Shown here in pieces: positions 1 to 5,379 of a DNA stretch of 13,655 nucleotides. The stretch comes from JBBQTU01 sp038213005 (GTDB lineage Bacteria; Planctomycetota; Phycisphaerae; Tepidisphaerales; Tepidisphaeraceae): the NCBI GenBank assembly GCA_038213005.1, contig JBBQTU010000106.1:1-13655 (forward strand), given 5' to 3'. The translations under genes were made by a program, and so were the position numbers. Within the stretch, counting starts at the first letter, position 1; the number at the start of each line of letters is the position of its first letter. The notes below the pieces were generated by a model, which made no database searches, was not told where the DNA came from, and saw only the letters and a program-made list of their open reading frames with translations.

Positions 1-150
1 GGCCAGCGGTTTGTGCCGGTTGTCGCGACACCATTCATTAACGGCCCGCAATGCCCGACTTAACCGCTTACGCGATGTCTTACGCTTGATCACCCAGTTG
101 CCCTTGCCAGAGCGGTCCCAGTAATGGGTAAACCCCAGCAGCGAGTTGTC
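1..150 (-). pseudogene. Group II intron reverse transcriptase/maturase, C-terminal fragment
   Basis: The minus-strand frame, running off the left edge, contains LLGFTHYW followed by WVIKRKTS, RALRAVNEWC and NRHKPLA. This pattern matches the start of the C-terminal maturase-specific region of group II intron reverse transcriptases (usual form: FLGFTHYW, then VKRKT, then a basic helix with a W-C pair). The family drives intron splicing and retrohoming. Upstream of about position 150 the similarity stops: the frame stays open, but the sequence becomes intergenic repeat DNA, and the usual reverse transcriptase palm (YADD) is absent. It is therefore a remnant cut off on its 5' side; whether the 3' side is intact lies outside the window. 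Family identification is fairly sure. The exact breakpoint is inferred. Confidence 0.7.
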
Positions 151-180
151 AGGCCATGTGATTGAGCCTCGAAAGACAAT

Positions 181-196
181 GCCCGTTTTTCCGGGC
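181..196. repeat. Short hairpin repeat GCCCG-N6-CGGGC, copy 1
   Basis: The arms GCCCG (181-185) and CGGGC (192-196) surround a T-rich six-base loop. The same hairpin occurs at 360-375 with an all-A loop, at 1021-1036, and in a degraded form at 865-880, so it is a small dispersed element. It resembles a terminator stem but has no T-tract beyond the stem and no gene ending nearby. Confidence 0.6.
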
Positions 197-208
197 ACGC
201 AATTTATT

Positions 209-306
209 AGCCCCAACAGGGCGGCATTCCTAAGCCCAGGGTAAGCGTACTCGCGCAGCCCTGGGTAAGAACCATTCACCCGGATTGAGCCCTGAAAGGG
301 CGACAC
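209..306. repeat. Dispersed intergenic repeat, AGCCCC family, copy 1
   Basis: This block of about 98 bp begins AGCCCCAACAGGGCGGCA and ends GAGCCCTGAAAGGGCGACAC, with GCCCAGGG and CCCTGGGT arms in the middle. It is built from nested short hairpins. A second, diverged copy with the same order of parts lies at 426-515. From memory, blocks of this style (AGCCCC..GGGGCGRCAC around CCCAGGG pairs) are common between genes in planctomycetes and some relatives; that could not be checked here. No coding role is seen. Confidence 0.6.
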
Positions 307-359
307 CTCTTTCAGCACCGTATTGGCTCCAACCACCCGCTGACGCGCGACTTGCATCT

Positions 360-375
360 GCCCGAAAAAACGGGC
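360..375. repeat. Short hairpin repeat GCCCG-N6-CGGGC, copy 2
   Basis: GCCCG (360-364), six A residues, then CGGGC (371-375). This is the opposite-strand version of the hairpin at 181-196. It lies just outside the left arm of the inverted repeat at 381-406. Confidence 0.6.
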
Positions 376-380
376 ACACC

Positions 381-557
381 CGCGGTCACCGGGGTGCGTG
401 ACAGTTTGGGCGACGTTTCTTCCGCAGCCCCGGCAGGGGCGGTACGCAGTAGCCCATCGGCGTAAGCCATGGGTCCCAAAGTGCGAGCAACCCTGAGCCC
501 CAGCGGGGCGACACAACTTCTCATCGCCTGAAGTGTCACGCACCCGCAGTCACCGCA
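381..557. repeat. 177-bp block bounded by imperfect inverted repeats (MITE-like)
   Basis: The left arm (381-406) and right arm (531-557) are inverted copies of each other of about 26 bp. The core GGGTGCGTGACA (392-403) is matched exactly by TGTCACGCACCC (534-545). The enclosed 124 bp include the second AGCCCC-type repeat. Size and inverted termini resemble a miniature inverted-repeat element, but no target-site duplication was recognised, so this is a structural description only. Confidence 0.5.
426..515. repeat. Dispersed intergenic repeat, AGCCCC family, copy 2
   Basis: This copy begins AGCCCCGGCAGGGGCGGTAC and ends GAGCCCCAGCGGGGCGACAC, with GTAGCCCAT, CATGGGTC and GCGAGCAACCCT parts between. 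Order and spacing match the copy at 209-306, although the inner part has diverged. Confidence 0.6.
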
Positions 558-655
558 GCATCGGCCTGCGAGCATCGCTCCGAATAAGTGGCCCGCTTCC
601 TGTGGAAGCGGAATCAACAGACGCCCCCACTCAAAGCACCTGCTGTCGCGACTGG

Positions 656-670
656 CTAAGGCGGCCTTAG
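656..670. other. Perfect short palindrome CTAAGGC-G-GCCTTAG
   Basis: Seven-base arms are separated by one base. No adjacent gene uses it and no T-tract follows. Apart from this and the hairpin at 721-738, nothing recognisable was seen between 560 and 850. Confidence 0.35.
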
Positions 671-720
671 GACCGGCGCATCAATAACTGGCAGGGATGG
701 CGCGATGATGTCTTCTTACT

Positions 721-738
721 CCTCCCATTTGGGGGAGG
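721..738. repeat. Hairpin CCTCCC/GGGAGG followed by a G-rich run
   Basis: CCTCCC (721-726) pairs with GGGAGG (733-738), followed by GCTGGGAGGGGGTTGG-type sequence. Such CTCCTCCC..GGGAGGC blocks look like dispersed intergenic repeats, though no second copy is present here. Confidence 0.35.
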
Positions 739-859
739 CTGGGAGGGGGTTGGCCTCTCTGAGCCGGAAGGTTGTTGATGTACCGGTCCTTACCCAGGAA
801 CCGGCCCACTCGCCCAGGAATAATGTCACGCCCAAGCCCCGCCCGCCCAACCGCGACAA

Positions 860-1041
860 GGCGTGCCCGTTTTCCCAGGCAACCGCGCAAACCCAGCCCC
901 ATTGAGCAGCAGCGCACTCGTGGCGCGGTCCGCCTCGGCCGCAGCAATGCCGTCTCGCGGCAGCGAGTCCTTGTTCCGCTGCTGCTCAATGGGGCGGCCG
1001 ATCGCCACATCACGCGGCCTGCCCGGAAAAACGGGCACGCC
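860..1041. repeat. Large inverted repeat upstream of galE
   Basis: The left arm (860-913) and right arm (978-1041) are inverted versions of one unit. It starts GGCGTGCCCG, carries the GCCCG..CGGGC-type hairpin, and ends GCCCCATTGAGCAGCAGC. That last 18-mer is exact in both arms (896-913 and 978-995), and the GGCGTGCCCG end is also exact (860-869 and 1032-1041). The middle of the arms has diverged. A 64-nt spacer separates them. Short open frames on both strands across the block mirror each other, as expected from the repeat, and are not genes. Confidence 0.65.
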
Positions 1042-1124
1042 CCTCTGCGCCCGCCCAACCGCACAGGCTTGCATACCCGTCATTTTGCCGGTACTGCTAG
1101 AGTGCATTCGCGTTAAGCTATGTG

Positions 1125-1132
1125 AGAAGGAG
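1125..1132 (+). promoter_or_regulatory. Ribosome binding site of galE
   Basis: AGAAGGAG lies 8 nt before the ATG at 1141. This strong Shine-Dalgarno match supports that start over the overlapping alternative frame beginning at 1122. Confidence 0.75.
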
Positions 1133-1140
1133 TTCGATTC

Positions 1141-2133
1141 ATGAACGTTCTAGTCGCCGGCGGCGCCGGCTATATCGGGTCACACACCGTCAAGCGCCTC
1201 CAGGCCGCAGGGCACAATCCCGTCATTTACGACAACTGCTCACGCGGGTATCGTCAGGTCGTCGACATCCTCAAAGCCCCGGCCGTCATCGCCGACCTCA
1301 ACGACCGCCCCACCCTCCTCAAAGCCCTCCGCGATCACAAGATCGACACAGTGATGCACTTCGCCGCCTATGCCTACGTCGGCGAGAGCGTGGAAAAACC
1401 GCTGATGTACTACCAGAACAACGTCGCCACCACCGTCGCCGTGCTGCAGTGCATGGCCGAAGCCGGCGTGAAGAAGTTCGTCTTCTCCAGCACCTGTGCC
1501 ACCTACGGCGACCCGATCAAAGTGCCGATCACCGAAGACGAGAAGAAAGCCCCCGTCTCCCCCTACGGCCGCAGCAAACTGATGGTCGAGCAGGTGCTCA
1601 GCGACTACGCCGCCTCGGACAAGACGTTCTCCTTCGCCGCCCTCCGCTATTTCAACGCCAGCGGCTGCTCGTTCGACGGCACCATCGGCGAAGCCCACGA
1701 CCCCGAAACCCACCTGATCCCCGTGGCCATCCAGGCCGTCATGGGCCTGCGCCCCGAACTGATGCTCTTCGGCACCGACTACCCCACCCCCGACGGCACC
1801 AACGTCCGCGACTACATCCACGTTGAAGACCTCGCCGACGCCCACATCCTGGCCATGGAAAAGCTCCAGCCCGGCCAGACCCTCTTCTGCAACCTCGGCA
1901 CCGGCCGAGGCTTCAGCGTCAAGGAGATCATCAATGCCGTCGAGAAGGTCGCCGGCAAAAAGGTCCCCCTGAAATACGGCCCGCGCCGCCCCGGCGACGC
2001 CATCGCCCTCTGGGCCGACCCAAGCTGCGCCAAACGCCTCCTGGGCTGGGAAGCCAAACACAAAGACCCCCTGGAAATCATCCAGTCCGCCTGGAACTGG
2101 CACTCCAAACACCCCCAAGGCTACGCCGGCTGA
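1141..2133 (+). CDS. galE: UDP-glucose 4-epimerase
   Basis: This 330-residue protein interconverts UDP-glucose and UDP-galactose in the cytoplasm, using tightly bound NAD, and supplies sugar nucleotides for surface polysaccharide or the Leloir pathway. It is a full-length extended short-chain dehydrogenase. The NAD motif GGAGYIGSH is at residues 7-15 and the adenosine-ribose-binding YDN at 30-32. The catalytic serine/threonine stretch SST is at 116-118 and the YGRSK pair gives Tyr142 and Lys146. RYFNASG (169-175), NVRDYIHVEDLADAH (221-235) and RRPGD (282-286) follow, as in GalE. The residue aligned by eye with the sugar-site gatekeeper (Tyr299 in E. coli, Cys307 in human) is Leu289, so use of N-acetylated sugars cannot be excluded. 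The gene stands alone: repeats lie upstream and a pseudogene zone downstream. Codons are strongly GC-ending. A dTDP- or UDP-sugar epimerase of related type is the only real alternative. Confidence 0.95.
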   Translation: MNVLVAGGAGYIGSHTVKRLQAAGHNPVIYDNCSRGYRQVVDILKAPAVIADLNDRPTLLKALRDHKIDTVMHFAAYAYVGESVEKPLMYYQNNVATTVAVLQCMAEAGVKKFVFSSTCATYGDPIKVPITEDEKKAPVSPYGRSKLMVEQVLSDYAASDKTFSFAALRYFNASGCSFDGTIGEAHDPETHLIPVAIQAVMGLRPELMLFGTDYPTPDGTNVRDYIHVEDLADAHILAMEKLQPGQTLFCNLGTGRGFSVKEIINAVEKVAGKKVPLKYGPRRPGDAIALWADPSCAKRLLGWEAKHKDPLEIIQSAWNWHSKHPQGYAG

Positions 2134-2184
2134 TAGCCATCGCGTGGACGCAACCCAGTTCTCAACGCACTATTGGCAGACCAC

Positions 2185-2224
2185 TACTCAATTGACTGAG
2201 TAATATTACTCAATACACTGAGTA
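2185..2224. promoter_or_regulatory. Twin palindromic operator-like site
   Basis: TACTCA-N6-TGAGTA occurs twice, at 2185-2202 and 2207-2224. The two copies are 22 bp centre to centre, close to two helical turns, and end 3 bp before an ATG at 2228 that opens the broken ATPase gene. The geometry suits cooperative binding of two repressor dimers or a transcription start region, but no regulator gene is nearby, so the role is inferred. Confidence 0.5.
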
Positions 2225-2227
2225 GCC

Positions 2228-2450
2228 ATGTACAGCCGGCCTCAACTGAAGGTAGTCCAAGAACGTCTTGCCGAGCCACGGCGGTTCATCCAAACGCTGC
2301 TGGTCCGCGCCAAGTAGGGAAAACGACGCTGGCGCAGCAGGCGGCAGCATCCTTCAAAGGAATGGTCCACGCAGCGTCCGCCGACACTGCGGTGCTGGAC
2401 GATCGAATCTGGATCGAACAGCAAGAAAGAGGTCGCAATGAACCGCGTCC
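2228..2450 (+). pseudogene. AAA ATPase of the DUF4143 type, frameshifted N-terminal fragment
   Basis: From ATG 2228 the frame reads MYSRPQLKVVQERLAEPRRF and then FIQTLLV before a stop at 2315. Restoring one missing G near 2302 gives TLLGPRQVGKTTLAQQAAAS, a Walker A P-loop in its proper place, followed by SADTAVLDDRIWIEQQ. This matches the start of the AAA_14/DUF4143 ATPases, P-loop proteins of about 370-400 residues often found as solitary accessory genes. Only about 70 residues remain; Walker B and the DUF4143 domain are absent. The end coincides with the first copy of the 36-bp direct repeat (2415-2450). The gene is thus broken twice: by a one-base deletion and by loss of everything downstream. 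Family identity is likely; the exact end is uncertain. Confidence 0.7.
2415..2450 (+). repeat. 36-bp direct repeat, copy 1
   Basis: An exact 36-bp match to 3732-3767, starting CGAACAGCAAGAAAGAGG and ending AACCGCGTCC. After one mismatch, five more bases also agree. The two copies lie 1317 bp apart and bracket the secreted-protein gene. The repeat contains an AAAGAGG Shine-Dalgarno-like run five bases before an ATG (2438), so each copy could carry a translation start. Confidence 0.85.
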
Positions 2451-2485
2451 TCTTGTATTACTTTCCAGTGAGAGGAGCTACTATT

Positions 2486-3637
2486 ATGAATGTGCGATAT
2501 CTTTTGATGGCCCTTGCGTTATTAGCTGAGGTTGCATGCTTTGCCGGTGTGCCACTTCCCAAGGCAGTACTGTCCTATACAACCCCACAGGATGGTAGGA
2601 GCCATGTCATTCTGGACGTGATTTCCGGCTCAGGGCAGCAGGCCGTTGGCTATGTGCTTCTTGCTTCAGCGGATCTCGCGGCGGAGCCCCAGCAGGCATC
2701 TGGACCCACATGGGATATCACGGTTGTTCCAGTCGCTCAGAAGGGCGAGGGTGAACCGCTGTTCGTCTGCAAGTCCAGGTTTCTCAATCCGCAACATTTT
2801 CAAGCGAGATTGCTCTCTGTTGATGGACGCCTCGCTGTCTTAGTGAAGCCGAAGGGCGGCGCGTGGATCGTGCGGATAATGAATGCCCATGGGCGCGTGG
2901 AGCGAGACGTAACACTCAGTAACTCTATGCAGGGATACTCCTCATTTGCCGTAGCGGTATGTTCCGGCCGAATAGCCGTTATCCGTGGACGCAGCATCGA
3001 CTTGGTGGATGTGCAGCAAGGGACATGTGAGACGCGGAGTATAGGTGCCAGGGACGCTAAATTCAGCATGGAGGTCGTTTGCCCATCGGCAGCAGGCGGT
3101 TTGTTGCTCGCAGGGAGCAATGGGCTGTCGATCGCTGAGACGGCAGTTGTTGCCGTTGATCGCGGTTTCGGGTTGATCCGTTCCGCTGTATATCCAGGAG
3201 TACTACCTCGCGCCGCAGTGATGACAGGTCCGGAGATGACCTCCTTCGTCTACCTTGCTGGTGGAGCAGGCAACCCCTTAAGGATGCGCATCATTGATTC
3301 CGAATTGCAGTCGCGTGCTGACGAAAAAGTGGCGGACTGGAACAACATCTTCGGTAGTGTGACTGCCGTCCGTGTGGCTTCGACAGACCGAACTGCGGTG
3401 CTGTACCCGCAGGGCCTGGCTGGCGATATTCGCGATGACAAGGCTCGCCGCGTAGCCCAGTACGATGTGCCCACAAACGGCATCATCGCATACGTTGTGG
3501 CCGGTTCCGATGACGAACTGCTTTGGATCGCGCTTAGCACCAAGGAAGATGCGCTTCTGTATAGCCCGTACTCTGGCCAGGTGATATTCCTCCGTGGAAG
3601 ACAACTCCAGCCAGAAATCAATGGTGGTCCCCAGTAG
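2486..3637 (+). CDS. Secreted protein of unknown function
   Basis: I do not recognise this 383-residue protein. It begins MNVRYLLMALALLAEVACFA, a typical Sec signal peptide with likely cleavage after Ala20. Cys18 is preceded by EVA, a poor lipobox, so a lipoprotein is less likely. The remainder is rich in short beta-strand-like segments, with repeated VDG/IDLVDV, VAVD, TAVLYP and LLWIALS stretches. These suggest a WD40- or PQQ-like beta-propeller, but no family motif settles this. No membrane segment follows the signal. The start at 2486 is chosen because AGAGGAG (2471-2477) lies 8 nt upstream and the signal peptide begins there. An in-frame ATG at 2438 with its own weaker site, inside the direct repeat, would add 16 residues. 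Codon third positions are much less GC-biased than in galE (13 of 25 against 17 of 20 in hand-counted samples), which with the flanking repeats suggests acquisition by transfer. Confidence 0.75.
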   Translation: MNVRYLLMALALLAEVACFAGVPLPKAVLSYTTPQDGRSHVILDVISGSGQQAVGYVLLASADLAAEPQQASGPTWDITVVPVAQKGEGEPLFVCKSRFLNPQHFQARLLSVDGRLAVLVKPKGGAWIVRIMNAHGRVERDVTLSNSMQGYSSFAVAVCSGRIAVIRGRSIDLVDVQQGTCETRSIGARDAKFSMEVVCPSAAGGLLLAGSNGLSIAETAVVAVDRGFGLIRSAVYPGVLPRAAVMTGPEMTSFVYLAGGAGNPLRMRIIDSELQSRADEKVADWNNIFGSVTAVRVASTDRTAVLYPQGLAGDIRDDKARRVAQYDVPTNGIIAYVVAGSDDELLWIALSTKEDALLYSPYSGQVIFLRGRQLQPEINGGPQ

Positions 3638-3661
3638 ACGTTGGGAGAGGAGAAAGGTGAC

Positions 3662-3730
3662 GTGAGTCAAGTTAAGGGATGGATCGGCATTGATCCTAAA
3701 GTGTTCCATGAATAGCTGGTAATCCATGGG
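3662..3730 (+). pseudogene. Possible DUF433-type antitoxin N-terminal remnant
   Basis: After a good ribosome-binding run (GAGGAGAAAGG), a GTG at 3662 opens MSQVKGWIGIDPKVFHE, stops at TAG 3713, and resumes in frame as LVIHG. The pattern IDPKVFHE-stop-LVIHG fits the start of DUF433 proteins (I..DP.V..GK.VI.GTR), small DNA-binding-like proteins usually paired with PIN or DUF5615 toxins. The rest is missing and the second copy of the 36-bp repeat begins immediately after. The match is short, so this is tentative. Confidence 0.35.
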
Positions 3731-3731
3731 C

Positions 3732-3767
3732 CGAACAGCAAGAAAGAGGTCGCAATGAACCGCGTCC
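3732..3767 (+). repeat. 36-bp direct repeat, copy 2
   Basis: Identical to 2415-2450. It carries the same ribosome-binding run and ATG (3755), which here opens only a 58-codon frame ending at 3931 with no recognisable product. Confidence 0.85.
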
Positions 3768-3779
3768 GCTTGTCGTTGT

Positions 3780-5060
3780 CACCGCCCTCTCGCGCAAGAA
3801 TACTTGGTGCCGCTTCAATCGGACAGGGATCTGTCTATAGGTGGAAGGGTTTGGGGTACCTGACTCATTCGCGTATCCCAGTGGCACGGCCGACTCCGGC
3901 CGTCAGCGGAATGCTTCGCCCTCGCAGGTGACGCTTGAATTGGATGGGATACCCCCTGCGCAGAGTCAACGTCTTCCGTTATCGAGCGAGGTCGCCCGAT
4001 CCACTTACACTTCCACGCACGGGGGTACACCCGCGTCGGCGAACTGGGCAGGTGGTCGCCGTTAGCGCGGATGACGACGGAATGGCCGACCGGAGGCGGA
4101 TCGGCCTACTATTCAAAGGTAGCGTTTGGTTATCCTCGGCCGGCCGCCAATAGCTTCCGCTCAAGGCAAGGCCGGTGCAGTGGCCCATCCCGCCCTCGGG
4201 TGGAGCCTACGTTAGATGGCCGACATCGCCTTGCATGCCAAAAGAACTAAATCTGCGGATAGGCGTCCTCCCTACCTTTTCGCGGTCGGCCTCCGCTCGA
4301 GGGCGAGCGAGCCACTTTAAGACCAGCGATAACAGTTCCTGAACGCAATCGAGGCCGCGCGCACGGCGGCGAATGGCGGCACCATGAGCCTGTTGGTCGG
4401 TAGCGGTAGCGAGTACCCCCGCCGCTCCAACTTCGACACGTAGTTGGCTACTGAGCAGCGTCGGTGTCGCCCCCGCTCGACGCTTTCCAGTCAGTATTCC
4501 GTTGTAGACGCTAAGACTTCCTCTGCCCCGTCCCGCCCCCGCTTCGTTTCCTTCGCCGGGGCCGTACCACGGTTGCCTCATCGCTTCGCTCCCTTGCGGC
4601 CGACGATGCCAGCGCCGCAGGGCCAGGACGTTTGCTGGTGGCGGACGCCCATGTACCGCCGGTCTTGCCCGTGGAGGGCAGAAGATCTCCCAAGTTCCCG
4701 CACAGACCCCCTTGCCAGCCCGCTCATGCTCCAGCGACCCCGGACAGACCGGACGGAACTCGCCTTGTCGCTCCGCCCGACGTGGCCACGGCTACGGGAA
4801 CGTCCGTGGCTCTCTCAATTGTGCTTTCGGGGCTCAATAACATCGCTTGATGGCTTGCTGTCTACGCTTCAAAGCGCCGAGGCTCTCCCGACGCGATGCA
4901 AGACTCGCTTCCGATTGCGCGGCTACGCTCTATCGGGTGGGTTTCGCACCCACAGGGCCTGCTATGAAAAGTTTCAGCTTTGTGTCAGTTCACATCGCAT
5001 TCTCCTTTCGCGAACTTACTTGGCGCAATCCCGGTTCATTCCCCTCAATCGCGCGCAACC
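3780..5060. other. Long gene-poor block, possible decayed mobile element
   Basis: No convincing gene was found in about 1.3 kb. Open frames of up to 209 codons occur (for example 4444-5073 plus and 4207-4581 minus), but they are arginine/serine/proline-rich, lack domains and lie on opposite strands of the same DNA, as expected from GC-rich noncoding sequence. The part from about 4500 to 4980 contains several stable hairpins, including GTGGGT-TTCGC-ACCCAC at 4937-4953. It also reads like a sequence I associate, from memory only, with structured parts of group II introns or other multicopy elements read on the minus strand. No GTGCG 5' boundary or domain V hairpin was found to prove that. Other hairpins lie at 3886-3903 and 4084-4106. 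Confidence 0.35.
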
Positions 5061-5075
5061 CCTTATGACATAAGG
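5061..5075. other. Perfect hairpin CCTTAT-GAC-ATAAGG
   Basis: Six-base arms around a three-base loop, directly beside the C-rich tract at 5076-5101. It could end transcription entering from the left, but lacks a T-tract. Confidence 0.35.
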
Positions 5076-5101
5076 CCCCGCGCCACCCCCACCCCCTCCC
5101 C
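5076..5101 (-). other. G-quadruplex-forming motif on the minus strand
   Basis: On the minus strand four runs of four to five G are separated by loops of 1, 1 and 6 bases, a classical quadruplex pattern. It lies about 165 bp upstream of the gap promoter. No gene covers it. From 5102 to 5260 nothing further was recognised. Confidence 0.5.
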
Positions 5102-5265
5102 AGACAACCTGCGCATCTGGGTCAGGCGGATCACCAGCCGGCCACCGGCGTAAGTGAGTCAGCAACCTGGCCGCTGGACCCCTCCCGCCGGGCCACGGGC
5201 TTCGCAGCAGCCTCAGCACTTCGTGCCGATTTTCACCAGCGGCCTGTTTCTCCGTGACCCTTATC

Positions 5266-5294
5266 TTGACAGTCGGACCCCCGGTTCTTATCGT
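5266..5294 (+). promoter_or_regulatory. Sigma70-type promoter of gap
   Basis: A perfect TTGACA at 5266-5271 is followed after 17 bp by TATCGT at 5289-5294 (4 of 6 to TATAAT). Start of transcription near 5301 would give a leader of about 80 nt before the gap ATG. Confidence 0.6.
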
Positions 5295-5364
5295 TTGCCC
5301 GGTTTGGCTTGGCGGAATCGCCATGTCCCTTCCGAATACAACGGTTTTCCACAACAAGGTCTCG

Positions 5365-5371
5365 AAAGGAG
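5365..5371 (+). promoter_or_regulatory. Ribosome binding site of gap
   Basis: AAAGGAG lies 8 nt upstream of ATG 5380. It fixes the start there rather than at the in-frame upstream ATG 5254, which would precede the promoter. Confidence 0.8.
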
Positions 5372-5379
5372 ATTCTACA

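Noticed and set aside
826..1107. 93-codon frames on both strands before galE
   Set aside because: They mirror each other because the DNA is an inverted repeat, and contain only repeat-derived residues.
2415..3767. CRISPR array from the 36-bp repeat length
   Set aside because: Only two copies 1317 bp apart, with a gene between them and no spacer pattern or cas gene.
3755..3931. 58-codon frame starting in the second direct repeat
   Set aside because: It has a ribosome site only because the repeat carries one; the product is Arg/Pro/Ser-rich with no recognisable feature.
4444..5073. 209-codon plus-strand frame as a gene
   Set aside because: Arg/Ser/Pro/Leu-rich with no domain, no good ribosome site and competing frames on the other strand; it looks like noncoding structured sequence.
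5254..5379. Extended N-terminus of GAPDH from ATG 5254
   Set aside because: It would begin before the likely promoter; the family N-terminus and a strong ribosome site place the start at 5380.
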